Assembly: GCF_029542205.1 (NCBI RefSeq)
Contig: NZ_CP113783.1
Span: 3,029,001 to 3,093,000, forward strand
From: Pseudoxanthomonas sp. SE1
GTDB taxonomy: Bacteria > Pseudomonadota > Gammaproteobacteria > Xanthomonadales > Xanthomonadaceae
Length of the DNA: 64,000 nucleotides
Direction: 5' to 3'
Below are positions 1 through 8,877 of the stretch, one piece after another. Position numbers and translations under genes: made by a program. A model generated the notes under the pieces. The model saw only the letters and a list, made by a program, of their open reading frames with translations. It was not told where the DNA came from and did not search any database. Each line of letters opens with the position of its first letter. Within the stretch, counting starts at the first letter, position 1.

Positions 1-265
1 CCTTGGCCACGGTTACCGAATAGAGGCCGGGATCGAGCTGATCAACGACGATGCGACCTTGTGCATCGGTTTCCAGAGATCGCACCAGGTCGGTCTCCCG
101 TTCCGTGATCGTGACCTGCACGCTTGAAAGCGGCCGTTCGGTGTATTGATCCCTGACGACGATGGTCAGGGCGCCGGGCGCCTCCGCCGCGTGGGCGGAC
201 AGGCCGGATCCGATCAAGTGCGCCGAAAGAGCCAACCACAATGCCCGTCTGAAGTACCTTTTCAT
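1..265 (-). CDS. Secreted protein with carboxypeptidase-regulatory-like fold (5' part only, cut by window edge)
   Basis: Open frame from ATG at 265 leftwards to the window edge, 88 residues visible. The N-terminus MKRYFRRALWLALSAHLIG, followed by a small-residue stretch ending AHA, reads as a Sec signal peptide with cleavage near residue 27. The mature part begins with a beta-sandwich-like stretch: TIVVRDQYTERPLSSVQV, then LETDAQGRIVVDQLDPGLYS. The pattern of variable strand, D-x-G-x-hydrophobic and L-x-P-G-x-Y is typical of carboxypeptidase-regulatory-like (transthyretin-related) domains. In Xanthomonadaceae such a domain at the N-terminus most often precedes the plug of a TonB-dependent receptor, but the rest lies outside the window, so this remains inference. 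Confidence 0.6.
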   Translation of the reverse strand, partial: MKRYFRRALWLALSAHLIGSGLSAHAAEAPGALTIVVRDQYTERPLSSVQVTITERETDLVRSLETDAQGRIVVDQLDPGLYSVTVAK

Positions 266-412
266 ATCGCGCTACCCCCAAGAAGTGGCCATGTTCACTT
301 GATGAAGCAGCGCGAAGCTAGCAATGCAAATGTCGCCAAAAGGTCACCTTCTTGGCGCGCAACCCCGGGATGTCCGTTTCGGGGCGGAAGCGGAGGGATC
401 CTCCAGATACAG

Positions 413-913
413 TCAGAGTCGGGAGCCAGGCGGAGTCCGGCTGCCAGGGCGGCGAGTGGGCCGTGGTGGATCGGGATGGAAGTACTGGATTGATTCTCCG
501 TCGTAGCGGAACTGGACGCCGCTAAAGTCGACCAAGCCCATCAAAAGCTCTTCAACGACTGTTCTTAGTTCCGTTTCGAGGTCTTCCAACTGTCCCCCAG
601 CATACGTTGGAAGATATCCTCGACTCAGATCCACGATCACTCTCTTGCTGGAGTGATCGAATCCAACTTGCGCAGATACTTCCCTGCTTTGTCCTTCGAT
701 CCGCTTCTGTCGATTGATTCGTGTTTGCAGTTCTTCCGTCAGATGCTGCTCGATCTTGAGGCAATCAGCTACTGGCATCATAGCGGCTGATGGCAATGGC
801 CCTGATGCCGCGGCGACCGCGAAAGCGACGCAGAGAAGAAGACCCAACGCAGACTGACAAGTCGCTCTTGCCGACGACGCTTTGGAAAAGCCTCTCACGG
901 CGCTCACCTTCAC
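413..913 (-). CDS. Unrecognised secreted protein
   Basis: 166 residues. A hydrophobic segment at residues 18-40 (SALGLLLCVAFAVAAASG) looks like a signal peptide, although the N-terminal extension is long and a later start is possible. The mature part is polar (CLKIEQHLTEELQTRINRQ) and then has alternating beta-type sequence. The last 20 residues are Pro/Arg-rich low complexity (FHPDPPRPTRRPGSRTPPG), which may be read-through after loss of an original end. I do not recognise the family. Base composition here is visibly less GC-rich than in the core genes further right, as is that of the next gene, suggesting recent acquisition. Confidence 0.5.
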   Translation of the reverse strand: MKVSAVRGFSKASSARATCQSALGLLLCVAFAVAAASGPLPSAAMMPVADCLKIEQHLTEELQTRINRQKRIEGQSREVSAQVGFDHSSKRVIVDLSRGYLPTYAGGQLEDLETELRTVVEELLMGLVDFSGVQFRYDGESIQYFHPDPPRPTRRPGSRTPPGSRL

Positions 914-1011
914 TGATCCGCGTGGGGAACACGCAGCCTGTAGAGGTAGACGTGCTTAGTAAAACCACGAGGCTATAGTGGCTGGTCTCGGCCAGAAGCG
1001 GAGATCCGCTG

Positions 1012-1806
1012 CTACTTGGAAAATGCGTCATGCCAGCGTGGGAAAACCCGGCGATAGGACACTGCCCACTTCTTGCCGTCGAGTTCCACCCCTCCCTTCT
1101 CCCTTCGGGTTGCTAGGAACGCAATCAATGCCTCTTCTTGAGTACCAGGCAGGAATATCGAGTATGCGTCTCCGCGCTTCAGAGTGGTCGAATCACTCAA
1201 GTCCGGCCAGTGGGCCGGCCACTGGATAGACGCATCGGGCGCGTAGCTGTAATCCCAGAGCATCACTTCGATCTGGTCGGGGGTCCACTTCTTGGCAGTC
1301 GCAACGTGGAACTCTGACAGATACTGATGCAAGCCTTTGATGTTGGCGGGGAGCACATCGACCCCATCCCGACCATCGGTTGGTTCATCGTCGGAATCCG
1401 CAGGTGTTCCGAGACCGTAGACGAACGTAGCAAGCTTGTGCCCGTCAACGTCCAGGAAAAACTGAGATTCAGGTTGATCGCTCACACCAGGCCGCAAGTT
1501 GATTTCCTTCGGAGCAGGTTCTGCGACGTATGTGGATAGTTTTGCCTTGACTCCCGCCAATTCCGAAGGAGTCAAGCGAGCCGCCATGTGCGTGTACTCG
1601 TTTTCGGATGTTTGCTCAACAAAGATGACTTGGCCGTCGTCGTAGAGTGCAAACCACGGCGTGTCAGCACCAAGAACCATGCCCCACGGATCCTTGGTGA
1701 GAAGTACAGCGATGGGACGCGGTCCGACAAGCGGTTTTTCCGCTTCGGTGGCCGAACTGTGGAATGACACAACCAGGATGATTGACGCGAAGACGATGCG
1801 GAGCAT
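1012..1806 (-). CDS. Unrecognised secreted protein
   Basis: 264 residues beginning MLRIVFASIILVVSFHSSAT, a clear signal peptide with cleavage near residue 20. The mature part has no motif I can assign. It contains repeated acidic-aromatic beta-like segments (GADTPWFALYDDGQVIFVE) and a Trp-rich region (IQWPAHWPDLSD). It is probably a periplasmic or outer-membrane-associated protein. It is transcribed in the same direction as the gene at 413-913, with about 100 bases between them, and the two could be co-transcribed. Codon use shows fewer G/C third positions than typical genes of the window. Confidence 0.6.
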   Translation of the reverse strand: MLRIVFASIILVVSFHSSATEAEKPLVGPRPIAVLLTKDPWGMVLGADTPWFALYDDGQVIFVEQTSENEYTHMAARLTPSELAGVKAKLSTYVAEPAPKEINLRPGVSDQPESQFFLDVDGHKLATFVYGLGTPADSDDEPTDGRDGVDVLPANIKGLHQYLSEFHVATAKKWTPDQIEVMLWDYSYAPDASIQWPAHWPDLSDSTTLKRGDAYSIFLPGTQEEALIAFLATRREKGGVELDGKKWAVSYRRVFPRWHDAFSK

Positions 1807-2412
1807 GAGGGCTAGGCGCTTGAGGCTTGCCGCATCATCGCATGGCGAACGGAGGGGACGTCGGTGGAAGCGCGAACGTCCGCTTCGGGTCTATTCTGTT
1901 GAGAAAACCTGGTTGCCCGGATTTCTCACCGGGCGAAATGCCACGAGAGCGTGATATCCACAGGTTTCGAGCTTCAAACTGTGCTGAAAACGCGCTGTTT
2001 TCGACCTTACCCGCGTCACTGGAGAGTGTTTCAACGGAATAGGTCGGAAGCAGACGCCCTGGCGTGCGGTATAGCCCCACCTGGGCAAACGCATCTCGAT
2101 CCCTCACCTTCCGAGCACCGCTCCGTTTGCACGCCAGGCGGCGTGGTTCTGTGCGGACGCAAAGTGATCCAGAGCAGACAAGACACCATCGATGCGCCCA
2201 CCATGGCCCTGATCTTCCAGATCGGATGCGGCAGTCGGACCAAGCCGTGGCAGGGCCTACAAACGGCAAGTGCGTACAGCAACGTGGAAACGGTGTGAGG
2301 ACCTCTGAAAGGGCGCTTACGTACGGCGCCTCGGTGAATCCATCTCCACCATTCTTGCGTAAAGCACCTGCCTACAGTGGGTAGGCGTCACCCGTTCTGA
2401 TGGGAGAGGAAC
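1807..2412. other. Gene-poor stretch without a convincing coding sequence
   Basis: About 600 bases with several short overlapping open frames on both strands, none with a recognisable product, signal peptide or ribosome-binding site. It holds the inverted-repeat relic described at 1873-2062. The last 100 bases should contain the promoter of the outer-membrane protein gene at 2413; GGGAGAGG just before its ATG is the ribosome-binding site. Confidence 0.5.
1873..2062. repeat. MITE-like element with imperfect terminal inverted repeats
   Basis: The left end at about 1877-1902 (CGTCCGCTTCGGGTCTATTC and following GTTGA) and the reverse complement of the right end at about 2033-2058 (CGTCTGCTTCCGACCTATTC and following GTTGA) match at 21 of 26 positions by eye. 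They enclose about 130 bases without coding capacity. Short non-autonomous elements with ends of this flavour are scattered in many proteobacterial intergenic regions; that comparison is from memory. No transposase is present and no clean target duplication is visible, so it looks old. Confidence 0.45.
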
Positions 2413-3195
2413 ATGCAGATCAAACTTCTTGGCGCTGCCTTGCTGATGGTGGCAGGACCGGCATTCGCGGCAGGTCCCGAGCAGGGAAAATTCTCGATGT
2501 CGGTGTCAGGCGGCGTCGACTTCCCGGTCAGCGGCGATGTCCACTCCGGCGCCGTGGCGCCGGTGCCGGATCTCGGTCCGTTGAATCCCGCACTGGCAGG
2601 CGTCAGCGCGGAGTTGCGCATCCGCTCCCGCAGCCACGAGCAGATCTACGGCACCGCCAAGTCCTGGGGCCTGGAGGTGGGCTATGGACTGAGTGACCGG
2701 AGCGAAGTGTTCCTTCTGGCCAGGGAGACCAGCGCCGATGATGGTCGCGTGCGCGTCGGTGCCGCCTACGTGCCGGCGCTCGATACCGAGCTCGACGTCT
2801 TCGGCAAGTTCTCGGGCTATGACGCGTACACGTGGGAGGTGGGTTACCGGCACTTCTTTCGCGACGGTGGCCGGGTCAGGCCGTTCGTCGCGGCGCGACT
2901 GGGTGCGACCGAGACCGATGTCATCCGCGCCACCTTCGAGATTCCCGACGCCGCGATCACGATTCCGGATGCGCCGTTCTACGAGAAGGGCTGGGCGCTG
3001 AGCGGCGGGCTCGAGGCCGGTGTGCAGATCCCGTTCACCGAGCGCTTCAGCATGAAGCTCGCCGCAGGGGTGAACTACATCGACGATCTTGCCGACGACG
3101 ATTCCGCGATCGCCGGGCTTGGCCTGGCGGCCATCAACGACACCGGCAGCCGCGTCTCGGTTCCGCTGTCCATCACCGGCCGCTGGGACTTCTGA
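2413..3195 (+). CDS. Outer-membrane beta-barrel protein
   Basis: 260 residues. The signal peptide MQIKLLGAALLMVAGPAFA is cleaved near residue 19 or 20. The rest is alternating beta strands with aromatic girdle residues (SWGLEVGYGLSDRSEVFLL, YTWEVGYRHFF, VRPFVAARLGATETDV). The final residues are ITGRWDF, a terminal Phe typical of barrels recognised by the BAM complex. The size fits a 10- to 12-stranded OmpW- or OmpA-type barrel without a peptidoglycan-binding domain. The start has a good Shine-Dalgarno sequence (GGGAGAGGAAC). Substrate or role cannot be told. Confidence 0.75.
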   Translation: MQIKLLGAALLMVAGPAFAAGPEQGKFSMSVSGGVDFPVSGDVHSGAVAPVPDLGPLNPALAGVSAELRIRSRSHEQIYGTAKSWGLEVGYGLSDRSEVFLLARETSADDGRVRVGAAYVPALDTELDVFGKFSGYDAYTWEVGYRHFFRDGGRVRPFVAARLGATETDVIRATFEIPDAAITIPDAPFYEKGWALSGGLEAGVQIPFTERFSMKLAAGVNYIDDLADDDSAIAGLGLAAINDTGSRVSVPLSITGRWDF

Positions 3196-3206
3196 GAACG
3201 TCCAAC

Positions 3207-3230
3207 GGCGGGCACGGCAACGTGCCCGCC
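3207..3230. terminator. Strong hairpin after the beta-barrel gene
   Basis: A perfect 10-bp stem GGCGGGCACG with loop GCAA and CGTGCCCGCC starts 12 bases after the stop codon at 3195. There is no T tract, so it may be a weak terminator or an mRNA-stabilising 3' structure. Confidence 0.5.
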
Positions 3231-3420
3231 AGACGTCAGCTGCGACCTTCAAGCTGTACGGGTTAATCCCCGTTTCAACGAAAGGTCATGCTGAGAGCCT
3301 GGAGGCATGGCCCCAGGTCTCGGCTGTATGCATGCGTCGGGAACAGACATCGCCGCAATGCCTCGCGAAGCCGTCGATGGGGGGATGGACATCGGGCGTC
3401 GGAACACCGTGCCCGTGACC

Positions 3421-3792
3421 TCAGCGTGCCAGGAAGAAATCCATGGGGATGAGTTCGACGGCCCATCCTCCCTCTTCGCCCAGCGTGGCTGCCGGATGCA
3501 TGGACGCGATGCGCAGGGCCTCGTCGCGGTCGTCCGCCTCGATGATGAACAGGCCGCCCACCACTTCCTTCGACTCGGCGTAGGGCCCATCACTGACATG
3601 CGTCCTGCCACCCCGCGGACGCAGCGTGGCCCAGCCGTCCCGATCTCCCAGTGACGCGGAAACCAGCACCTTGCCGGTAGCGCGCATCTTCTCGTCCAAT
3701 GCAGGGCACTGGCTGACCAGGCCCTCGATGTCGCCTGGACTCATCGCCGCGAATTTCTCAGGGGTGAAGTAGGCAAGGCCGAGGTATTTCAT
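3421..3792 (-). CDS. YCII-family (DGPF-domain) protein
   Basis: 123 residues from the ATG at 3792, chosen because AAAGGAGCTCC precedes it directly. MKYLGLAYFTPEKF and VSDGPYAESKEVVGGLFIIE followed by DEALRIASMHP are the signatures of YCII/DGPF small ferredoxin-like alpha-beta proteins. These often sit beside ECF sigma factors, but none is adjacent here. The function of the family is poorly defined; some members are dehydrohalogenase-like. Probably a cytoplasmic single-gene unit. Confidence 0.85.
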   Translation of the reverse strand: MKYLGLAYFTPEKFAAMSPGDIEGLVSQCPALDEKMRATGKVLVSASLGDRDGWATLRPRGGRTHVSDGPYAESKEVVGGLFIIEADDRDEALRIASMHPAATLGEEGGWAVELIPMDFFLAR

Positions 3793-3907
3793 TGGAGCTC
3801 CTTTTGGCAGGGATCTGTTGGCGACGAAGCTGCTGGTCGAAAATCGACCATACACCGCAACGGCTTTCCAGGTAGCCCGCAAACTGCCGTTGAAGCAGCC
3901 ACACATG

Positions 3908-3933
3908 AAACGGCCCGCGATCGCGGGCCGTTT
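3908..3933. terminator. Rho-independent terminator of hutU
   Basis: Perfect palindrome ACGGCCCGCGATCGCGGGCC plus flanking AAA and TTT, located 25 bases past the hutU stop on the minus strand. On that strand it reads as a GC stem followed by TTTC. A/T tracts on both sides would let it work in both directions. Confidence 0.75.
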
Positions 3934-3957
3934 CGTAGCGGGATCACGCCTCCACCC

Positions 3958-5625
3958 TCACACCATCGGCAGCTTCAATCCTTGCTCCTTCGCACACTGC
4001 ACCGCGATGTCGTAGCCTGCGTCCGCATGCCGCATCACGCCGGTGCCCGGGTCGTTCCACAGCACGCGCGCGATACGTTTGTCGGCTTCCTCCGTGCCAT
4101 CGCAGACGATCACTACGCCGGAATGCTGCGAATAGCCCATGCCCACGCCACCGCCGTGGTGCAGCGACACCCAGGTGGCGCCGCCGGCGACGTTCAACAT
4201 CGCGTTGAGCAGCGGCCAGTCGCTGACTGCGTCGCTGCCGTCCTTCATCGCCTCGGTCTCGCGGTTCGGCGAGGCCACGCTGCCGGAATCGAGGTGATCG
4301 CGGCCGATCACCACCGGCGCCTTCAGTTCGCCGTTGCGGACCATCTCGTTGAACGCCAGGCCGAGTTTGTGGCGCAGGCCCAGGCCGACCCAGCAGATGC
4401 GCGCCGGCAGGCCCTGGAAGCTGATGCGCTCGCGCGCCATGTCCAGCCAGCGGTGCAGGTGCGCGTCGTCGGCGATCAGTTCCTTCACCTTGGCGTCGGT
4501 CTTGTAGATGTCCTCCGGATCGCCGCTCAGCGCGACCCAGCGGAACGGGCCCACGCCGCGACAGAACAGCGGGCGCACGTAGGCTGGCACGAAGCCGGGG
4601 AAGTCGAACGCGTTCTTCAATCCCTGGTCGAACGCCATCTGGCGAATGTTGTTGCCATAGTCGAACGTGGGTACGCCCATCTGCTGGAACGCCAGCATCG
4701 CCTCCACGTGCACGCGCATGGACTGTTTGGCGGCATCGCGCACGCGCTCGGGTTCGGCCTTCTGTTCGGCCAGCCACTGCTCCACCGACCAGCCGATCGG
4801 CAGATAGCCATGCACCGGATCGTGCGCACTGGTCTGGTCGGTGACCGCGTCCGGACGCACGCCGCGCTTCACCAGTTCCGGCAGGATCTCGGCCGCGTTG
4901 CCGAGCAGCGCGATGGACTTCGCCTCGCCGGCCGCGGTGTACTTGGCGATGCGGGCGAGCGCGTCGTCGAGGTCGGTGGCCTGTTCGTCCACGTAGCGCG
5001 TGCGCAGGCGCATGTCGATGCTGGACTGGCGGCATTCGATGTTGAGCGAACTCGCGCCCGCCAGCGCCGCGGCCAGCGGCTGCGCGCCGCCCATGCCGCC
5101 GAGGCCGGCGGTGAGGATCCACTTGCCGGTCAGGTTGCCGCCGTAGTGCTGGCGCCCCATCTCGACGAAAGTTTCGTACGTGCCCTGCACGATGCCCTGG
5201 CTGCCGATGTAGATCCATGAGCCGGCCGTCATCTGGCCGTACATCATCAGGCCCTTCTTATCGAGTTCGTTGAAGTGTTCCCATGTGGCCCAGTGCGGCA
5301 CCAGGTTGGAGTTGGCGATCAGCACGCGCGGCGCATCGGCGTGGGAGGGGAAGATGCCGACCGGCTTGCCGGACTGCACCAGCAGGGTCTCGTTGTCGTC
5401 GAGCTCGCGCAGCGACTTCAGGATGGCGTCATAGCAGGCCCAGTCGCGCGCGGCGCGGCCGATGCCTCCGTAGACGACCAGCGAAGTGGGGTCTTCGGCG
5501 ACTTCCGCATCCAGATTGTTCTGCAGCATGCGGTATGGCGCCTCGCTGAGCCAGGACTTGCAGGTGAGCGTGGCACCGCGCGGCGCGCGGATGACCCGGG
5601 ACGGGTCGTGGCGGGGATCGGACAT
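3958..5625 (-). CDS. hutU: Urocanate hydratase
   Basis: 555 residues from the ATG at 5625 ([17 protein letters not shown]), the usual family length. It converts urocanate to 4-imidazolone-5-propanoate in cytosolic histidine degradation, using tightly bound NAD+. The N-terminal [13 protein letters not shown], the dinucleotide-binding [19 protein letters not shown], and the active-site region [19 protein letters not shown] with its conserved Cys are all present. It is separated by about 9 kb from hutF and hutI, ends at a terminator and has no hut neighbour. An upstream in-frame ATG at 5655 would add ten residues but has no family support. hutH, hutG and a hutC regulator are not in the window. 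Confidence 0.97.
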   Translation of the reverse strand: MSDPRHDPSRVIRAPRGATLTCKSWLSEAPYRMLQNNLDAEVAEDPTSLVVYGGIGRAARDWACYDAILKSLRELDDNETLLVQSGKPVGIFPSHADAPRVLIANSNLVPHWATWEHFNELDKKGLMMYGQMTAGSWIYIGSQGIVQGTYETFVEMGRQHYGGNLTGKWILTAGLGGMGGAQPLAAALAGASSLNIECRQSSIDMRLRTRYVDEQATDLDDALARIAKYTAAGEAKSIALLGNAAEILPELVKRGVRPDAVTDQTSAHDPVHGYLPIGWSVEQWLAEQKAEPERVRDAAKQSMRVHVEAMLAFQQMGVPTFDYGNNIRQMAFDQGLKNAFDFPGFVPAYVRPLFCRGVGPFRWVALSGDPEDIYKTDAKVKELIADDAHLHRWLDMARERISFQGLPARICWVGLGLRHKLGLAFNEMVRNGELKAPVVIGRDHLDSGSVASPNRETEAMKDGSDAVSDWPLLNAMLNVAGGATWVSLHHGGGVGMGYSQHSGVVIVCDGTEEADKRIARVLWNDPGTGVMRHADAGYDIAVQCAKEQGLKLPMV

Positions 5626-5732
5626 GGCGGGTTCCAGATGCAGGTATGCCGCCATTATCGGCGGGAGGCCATGCCCTGCGCGAGCCACGGCCATGCTGCA
5701 GTGCGCGATGGCATGCGTGGCAGAATCGGGGC

Positions 5733-6467
5733 ATGACCGCCATCCGCCTGCTTCTCTCCGCTGTTCTGTTGGCCGGCCTGCCATGCGCGGCGCCTGTGGC
5801 GGCCACGCCGCCGGACCGCATCCTGGTGTTCACCAAGACGGCGAAGTTCCGCCACGAATCCATCCCGGTGGCCGTGGCAACGCTGCAACGGATCGCCACG
5901 GCGGAAGGCATGGTCGCCGACCACACCGAGGATGCCAGCGCTTTCACCGCCGCCCATCTGGCGCGCTACCGCGTGGTGGTGTTCGCCAGCACCACGGGCA
6001 ATGTACTGGACGATGCACAGCAGGCGGCACTCGAGGGCTTCGTGCGCAACGGTGGTGGTTTCGTCGGCGTGCACGCCGCGGCCGACACCGAGTACGACTG
6101 GCCCTGGTACGGGCAACTGGTGGGCGCGTACTTCCACGATCACCCGCCCGGGCTGCAATCCACCCACGTGCAACCCGAACATGACGGAAAGCCCGTGGGC
6201 GAGCGCTGGCCGATCACCGACGAGTTGTACAACTACCGCGCCAATCCACGCGGACGCGTGAAGGTGATCGCCACGGTGGACGAACGCGCGTATGACGGCG
6301 GCCTGATGGGTGAAGACCATCCCATCGCGTGGTGCCATGCCTTCGATGGCGGACGCAGCTGGTACACGGGGCTGGGCCACGATGCCGTGGTGTATGCGGA
6401 TGCGAACGTCATCGCGCAGCTGGTGCGCGGGCTGCGGTATGCCGCGGGGCGTTCGGACGACTGTTGA
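5733..6467 (+). CDS. ThuA-domain secreted protein
   Basis: 244 residues from the ATG at 5733. The signal peptide [20 protein letters not shown] is followed by a class I glutamine-amidotransferase-like ThuA fold: [60 protein letters not shown], and near the end [20 protein letters not shown] and GLGHD. ThuA proteins are linked to trehalose and other sugar metabolism and to keto-sugar processing, mostly without a proven reaction. The signal peptide puts this one in the periplasm. It is divergent from hutU with about 107 bases between starts; no functional link is apparent. Confidence 0.85.
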   Translation: MTAIRLLLSAVLLAGLPCAAPVAATPPDRILVFTKTAKFRHESIPVAVATLQRIATAEGMVADHTEDASAFTAAHLARYRVVVFASTTGNVLDDAQQAALEGFVRNGGGFVGVHAAADTEYDWPWYGQLVGAYFHDHPPGLQSTHVQPEHDGKPVGERWPITDELYNYRANPRGRVKVIATVDERAYDGGLMGEDHPIAWCHAFDGGRSWYTGLGHDAVVYADANVIAQLVRGLRYAAGRSDDC

Positions 6468-6556
6468 GGCGTTGCGCCCCCCTCAGCGAGGAGCGCGCGC
6501 CGGAGCGCCTGCTTCCTGGCCGATCCGGAACCGGGAAGGCGTGCGCCGTTCCGGAC

Positions 6557-6907
6557 CTATCGGATGGAGGAATCCAGCGTGCGCAATGCGTCACCCAGAC
6601 TGATGTGACCGGTGCGGTCAAGATCTTCCTTGGTGTACGCACGGCCCGGAAGACCGTTGCAGGCCGTCTTGCGATCGCGCGGACGGATGCGGCTGCCGGT
6701 CTGGCGCACGCAGTTGGCTTCCGACACGGGCGGCTTTTCGGTGGATGCGGAAGCGGCCTCTGCGTCCATGGCCGGCATCGCGTCGCGGGTTTCAGTGGCC
6801 GTCGCTTCTGGAGAAGGCGCGGCTTGCGCTTCGGCAACAGGCGATTCGGCGTGCGCGGCGGTGGCTGCCAGGCAGGCAGCGAAAGCGAAGAGGGTCAGGC
6901 GTTTCAT
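6557..6907 (-). CDS. Small secreted protein with TonB-plug-like C-terminus
   Basis: 116 residues. The signal peptide MKRLTLFAFAACLAATAAHA is followed by an Ala/Glu-rich low-complexity linker (residues 21-60). A compact conserved-looking end contains TGSRIRPRDRK and GRAYTKEDLDRTGHISLGDA. This resembles the TGSRI motif and the T-x-E-D-I-x-x-x-G helix of TonB-receptor plug domains, but there is no barrel. Two Cys residues (in NCVRQ and ACNGL) may form a disulfide. It may be a recurrent Xanthomonadaceae small protein or a receptor remnant. Confidence 0.6.
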   Translation of the reverse strand: MKRLTLFAFAACLAATAAHAESPVAEAQAAPSPEATATETRDAMPAMDAEAASASTEKPPVSEANCVRQTGSRIRPRDRKTACNGLPGRAYTKEDLDRTGHISLGDALRTLDSSIR

Positions 6908-6996
6908 GATCGACTCCCGGTCGAGCGTGTGATCACTACGTTACGCCTCGCCACGCGTTAATGTGAGTCTGGGCGCCCTGATCGTTCAGGCTGAAA

Positions 6997-7518
6997 TCAG
7001 GCAGCCGGGCACTGGGCCTTGCGCCCTTCGTGGAAGCGCTGCACGGCCGCCGCATCCACCTTCTGCGGCGACACGCCATCGTCGAACAGGACGCGCCATG
7101 TGCCGTCATCGTCCCGCTGCCACACCGAGCCGAAGCGGCCGATCCTGTGCTCGCCGGTCACCGGATCTTCGTACAGGGCCGGGCCGCTGGAATAGGCCGT
7201 GCGACCGTCGCCGCCGAGCGTCACGACCGCCGGGTACCAGCGCAGCTTCAAGGCTTTGCCCTCGATCAACGGCGCCCATTCCCGGGTGATGGCCTCGCGC
7301 CCCCGGGTGGGCGCACGGCTCACGCCAAAAGCGGCATCGGCATGCAGGTGCTCGGCGAACGCCTTCGGATCGTGGTCGGCGACGGACTGGGCGAAGCTGA
7401 GTTCGCGCTGCCAGACAGCGCATTCGGCCTGCCGCGTGGCGTCCGGTGAGGCGGCCAGGGCATTGCCGGCGGCCAGTCCCAACAGCAGCGTGGACGAAAG
7501 TCGGAGGTGCGTTGTCAT
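6997..7518 (-). CDS. Periplasmic SnoaL/NTF2-like (DUF4440-type) protein
   Basis: 173 residues from the ATG at 7518 (MTTHLRLSSTLLLGLAAGN). An in-frame ATG 24 bases upstream is less likely because it would displace the signal peptide. After cleavage near AASPD comes a cone-shaped NTF2 fold: RELSFAQSVADHDPKAFAEH, LHADAAFGVSRAPTRGREAI, and the closing strand WQRDDDGTWRVLFDDG. Such domains bind small molecules or act as simple enzymes; no catalytic assignment is possible. It is transcribed away from the phosphodiesterase gene at 7575, with 56 bases between starts. Confidence 0.75.
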   Translation of the reverse strand: MTTHLRLSSTLLLGLAAGNALAASPDATRQAECAVWQRELSFAQSVADHDPKAFAEHLHADAAFGVSRAPTRGREAITREWAPLIEGKALKLRWYPAVVTLGGDGRTAYSSGPALYEDPVTGEHRIGRFGSVWQRDDDGTWRVLFDDGVSPQKVDAAAVQRFHEGRKAQCPAA

Positions 7519-7574
7519 GCGGAATGTCCCGGAGTCTGCCAAGCTGTTGCCGTTCTAGAGTGATTACGTAGCCC

Positions 7575-8828
7575 ATGCACCTGCCAATCGTCAGGGGGGC
7601 GTGGTTGGCCATGCTGTTGTGCCTGGCCGCCTGCAGCTCCCCCGCGCGGCGCGACGATGCCGCGTCCGTTCCACCCCCCACCCTGCTGCTGGTTTCCATC
7701 GATGGCCTGCGCGCCGATATCCCGGGCAGCGGCCGCATGCCCGTGCTGGATGCCCTGTTCGCGCAGGGCGCACGCGCGGCGTGGGTCAATCCGTCGTATC
7801 CCACGCTCACCTTCCCCAACCACTACACCCTGGTGACCGGCCTGCGGCCGGACCGCCATGGCATCGTCCACAACGACCTCAAGGACGCTGCATTGGGGCG
7901 GTTCGAATCGAAAAAGGCGTCCGGCCGCGATGGCCGCTTCTGGGGAGGGGAGCCGATCTGGATCAGCGCACAACGCGCGGGCCTGAAGACCGCGACGATG
8001 TTCTGGCCCGGTTCCGAAGCGGAGATCGCGGGAGGGCGTCCGGACCACTGGCGCCCCTTCAACGGTGCCCTGACCCCGGACCAGCGCGTGGCCGAAGTGC
8101 TGGCGTGGCTGGACCTGCCGGCAGCCGAACGTCCACGCTTCATCACGCTGTATCTGGAGCAGTACGACGTGGCCGCGCATGCGGCCGGGACGTTCTCGCC
8201 CCAGGCCGTGGATGCCATGCACACCATCGATGCCGCCCTGGCAACACTGCTGCGTGGCCTGGAGGCGCGTCATCTGCGCCACAGCACCAACCTGGTCGTG
8301 CTGTCCGACCACGGCATGGCCGACGTGCGCACGTCCGACACGGCCTACCTGGACGACGTGCTGCCGGAGCCCATGTTCTCGTGGTCGTCGCTCGGCCCCG
8401 TGGCGCACATCACCCCGCGCGCAGGACAGGAGGCCGAGGTCGCGCGCCGCCTGATCGGTCGGCACGACCACTACACCTGCTGGAACAGGGACACGTTGCC
8501 CGCCGCATGGCATTACGGGCGCAACGCGCGCATCGCGCCCATCGTCTGCCAGTCCGACACGGGCTGGCGACTGCAGCTGCGTCGCCACCCGCTGCCGCCG
8601 CAGGCCCTGAAGGGCGAGCACGGTTTCGTGCCGGAGGATCCGCAGATGCGCGCGTTCTTCGTCGCGTCAGGACCGGATTTCGTGCCCGGCGTGGAACTGC
8701 CCGCCTTCGACAATGTCGACGTGTATCCGCTGCTGGCCCACCTGCTGCGCATCCGGGCCGCAGCGAACGACGGCACCCTGAAGACGTTCGCACCTGCCCT
8801 CGCACCGCGGGCGGACACGCCGCATTGA
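7575..8828 (+). CDS. NPP-type nucleotide pyrophosphatase/phosphodiesterase, lipoprotein
   Basis: 417 residues of the alkaline-phosphatase superfamily, like the well-studied NPP of Xanthomonas. Lipobox LCLAAC with Cys20 indicates a lipid-anchored periplasmic protein. Metal and active-site elements are intact: SIDG with Asp43, the nucleophile Thr79 in PTLTFPNHY with Asn82, YLEQYDVAAHAAG (Asp and His; the family more often has EPD), SDHGM, and GEHGF near the C-terminus. It should hydrolyse nucleotide phosphodiester or pyrophosphate bonds using two Zn ions. It stands alone, ahead of the alkylation-repair genes. Confidence 0.9.
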   Translation: MHLPIVRGAWLAMLLCLAACSSPARRDDAASVPPPTLLLVSIDGLRADIPGSGRMPVLDALFAQGARAAWVNPSYPTLTFPNHYTLVTGLRPDRHGIVHNDLKDAALGRFESKKASGRDGRFWGGEPIWISAQRAGLKTATMFWPGSEAEIAGGRPDHWRPFNGALTPDQRVAEVLAWLDLPAAERPRFITLYLEQYDVAAHAAGTFSPQAVDAMHTIDAALATLLRGLEARHLRHSTNLVVLSDHGMADVRTSDTAYLDDVLPEPMFSWSSLGPVAHITPRAGQEAEVARRLIGRHDHYTCWNRDTLPAAWHYGRNARIAPIVCQSDTGWRLQLRRHPLPPQALKGEHGFVPEDPQMRAFFVASGPDFVPGVELPAFDNVDVYPLLAHLLRIRAAANDGTLKTFAPALAPRADTPH

Positions 8829-8877
8829 TGTCCGGAAACGGGGAGTCCGCGCGCGGGGCCGGTGCTAGCCTGCGGGC

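Noticed and set aside
1835..2298. Several overlapping frames of 70-144 residues on both strands
   Set aside because: Arg/Ser/Pro-rich, no ribosome-binding site, and they run across the MITE-like inverted repeats.
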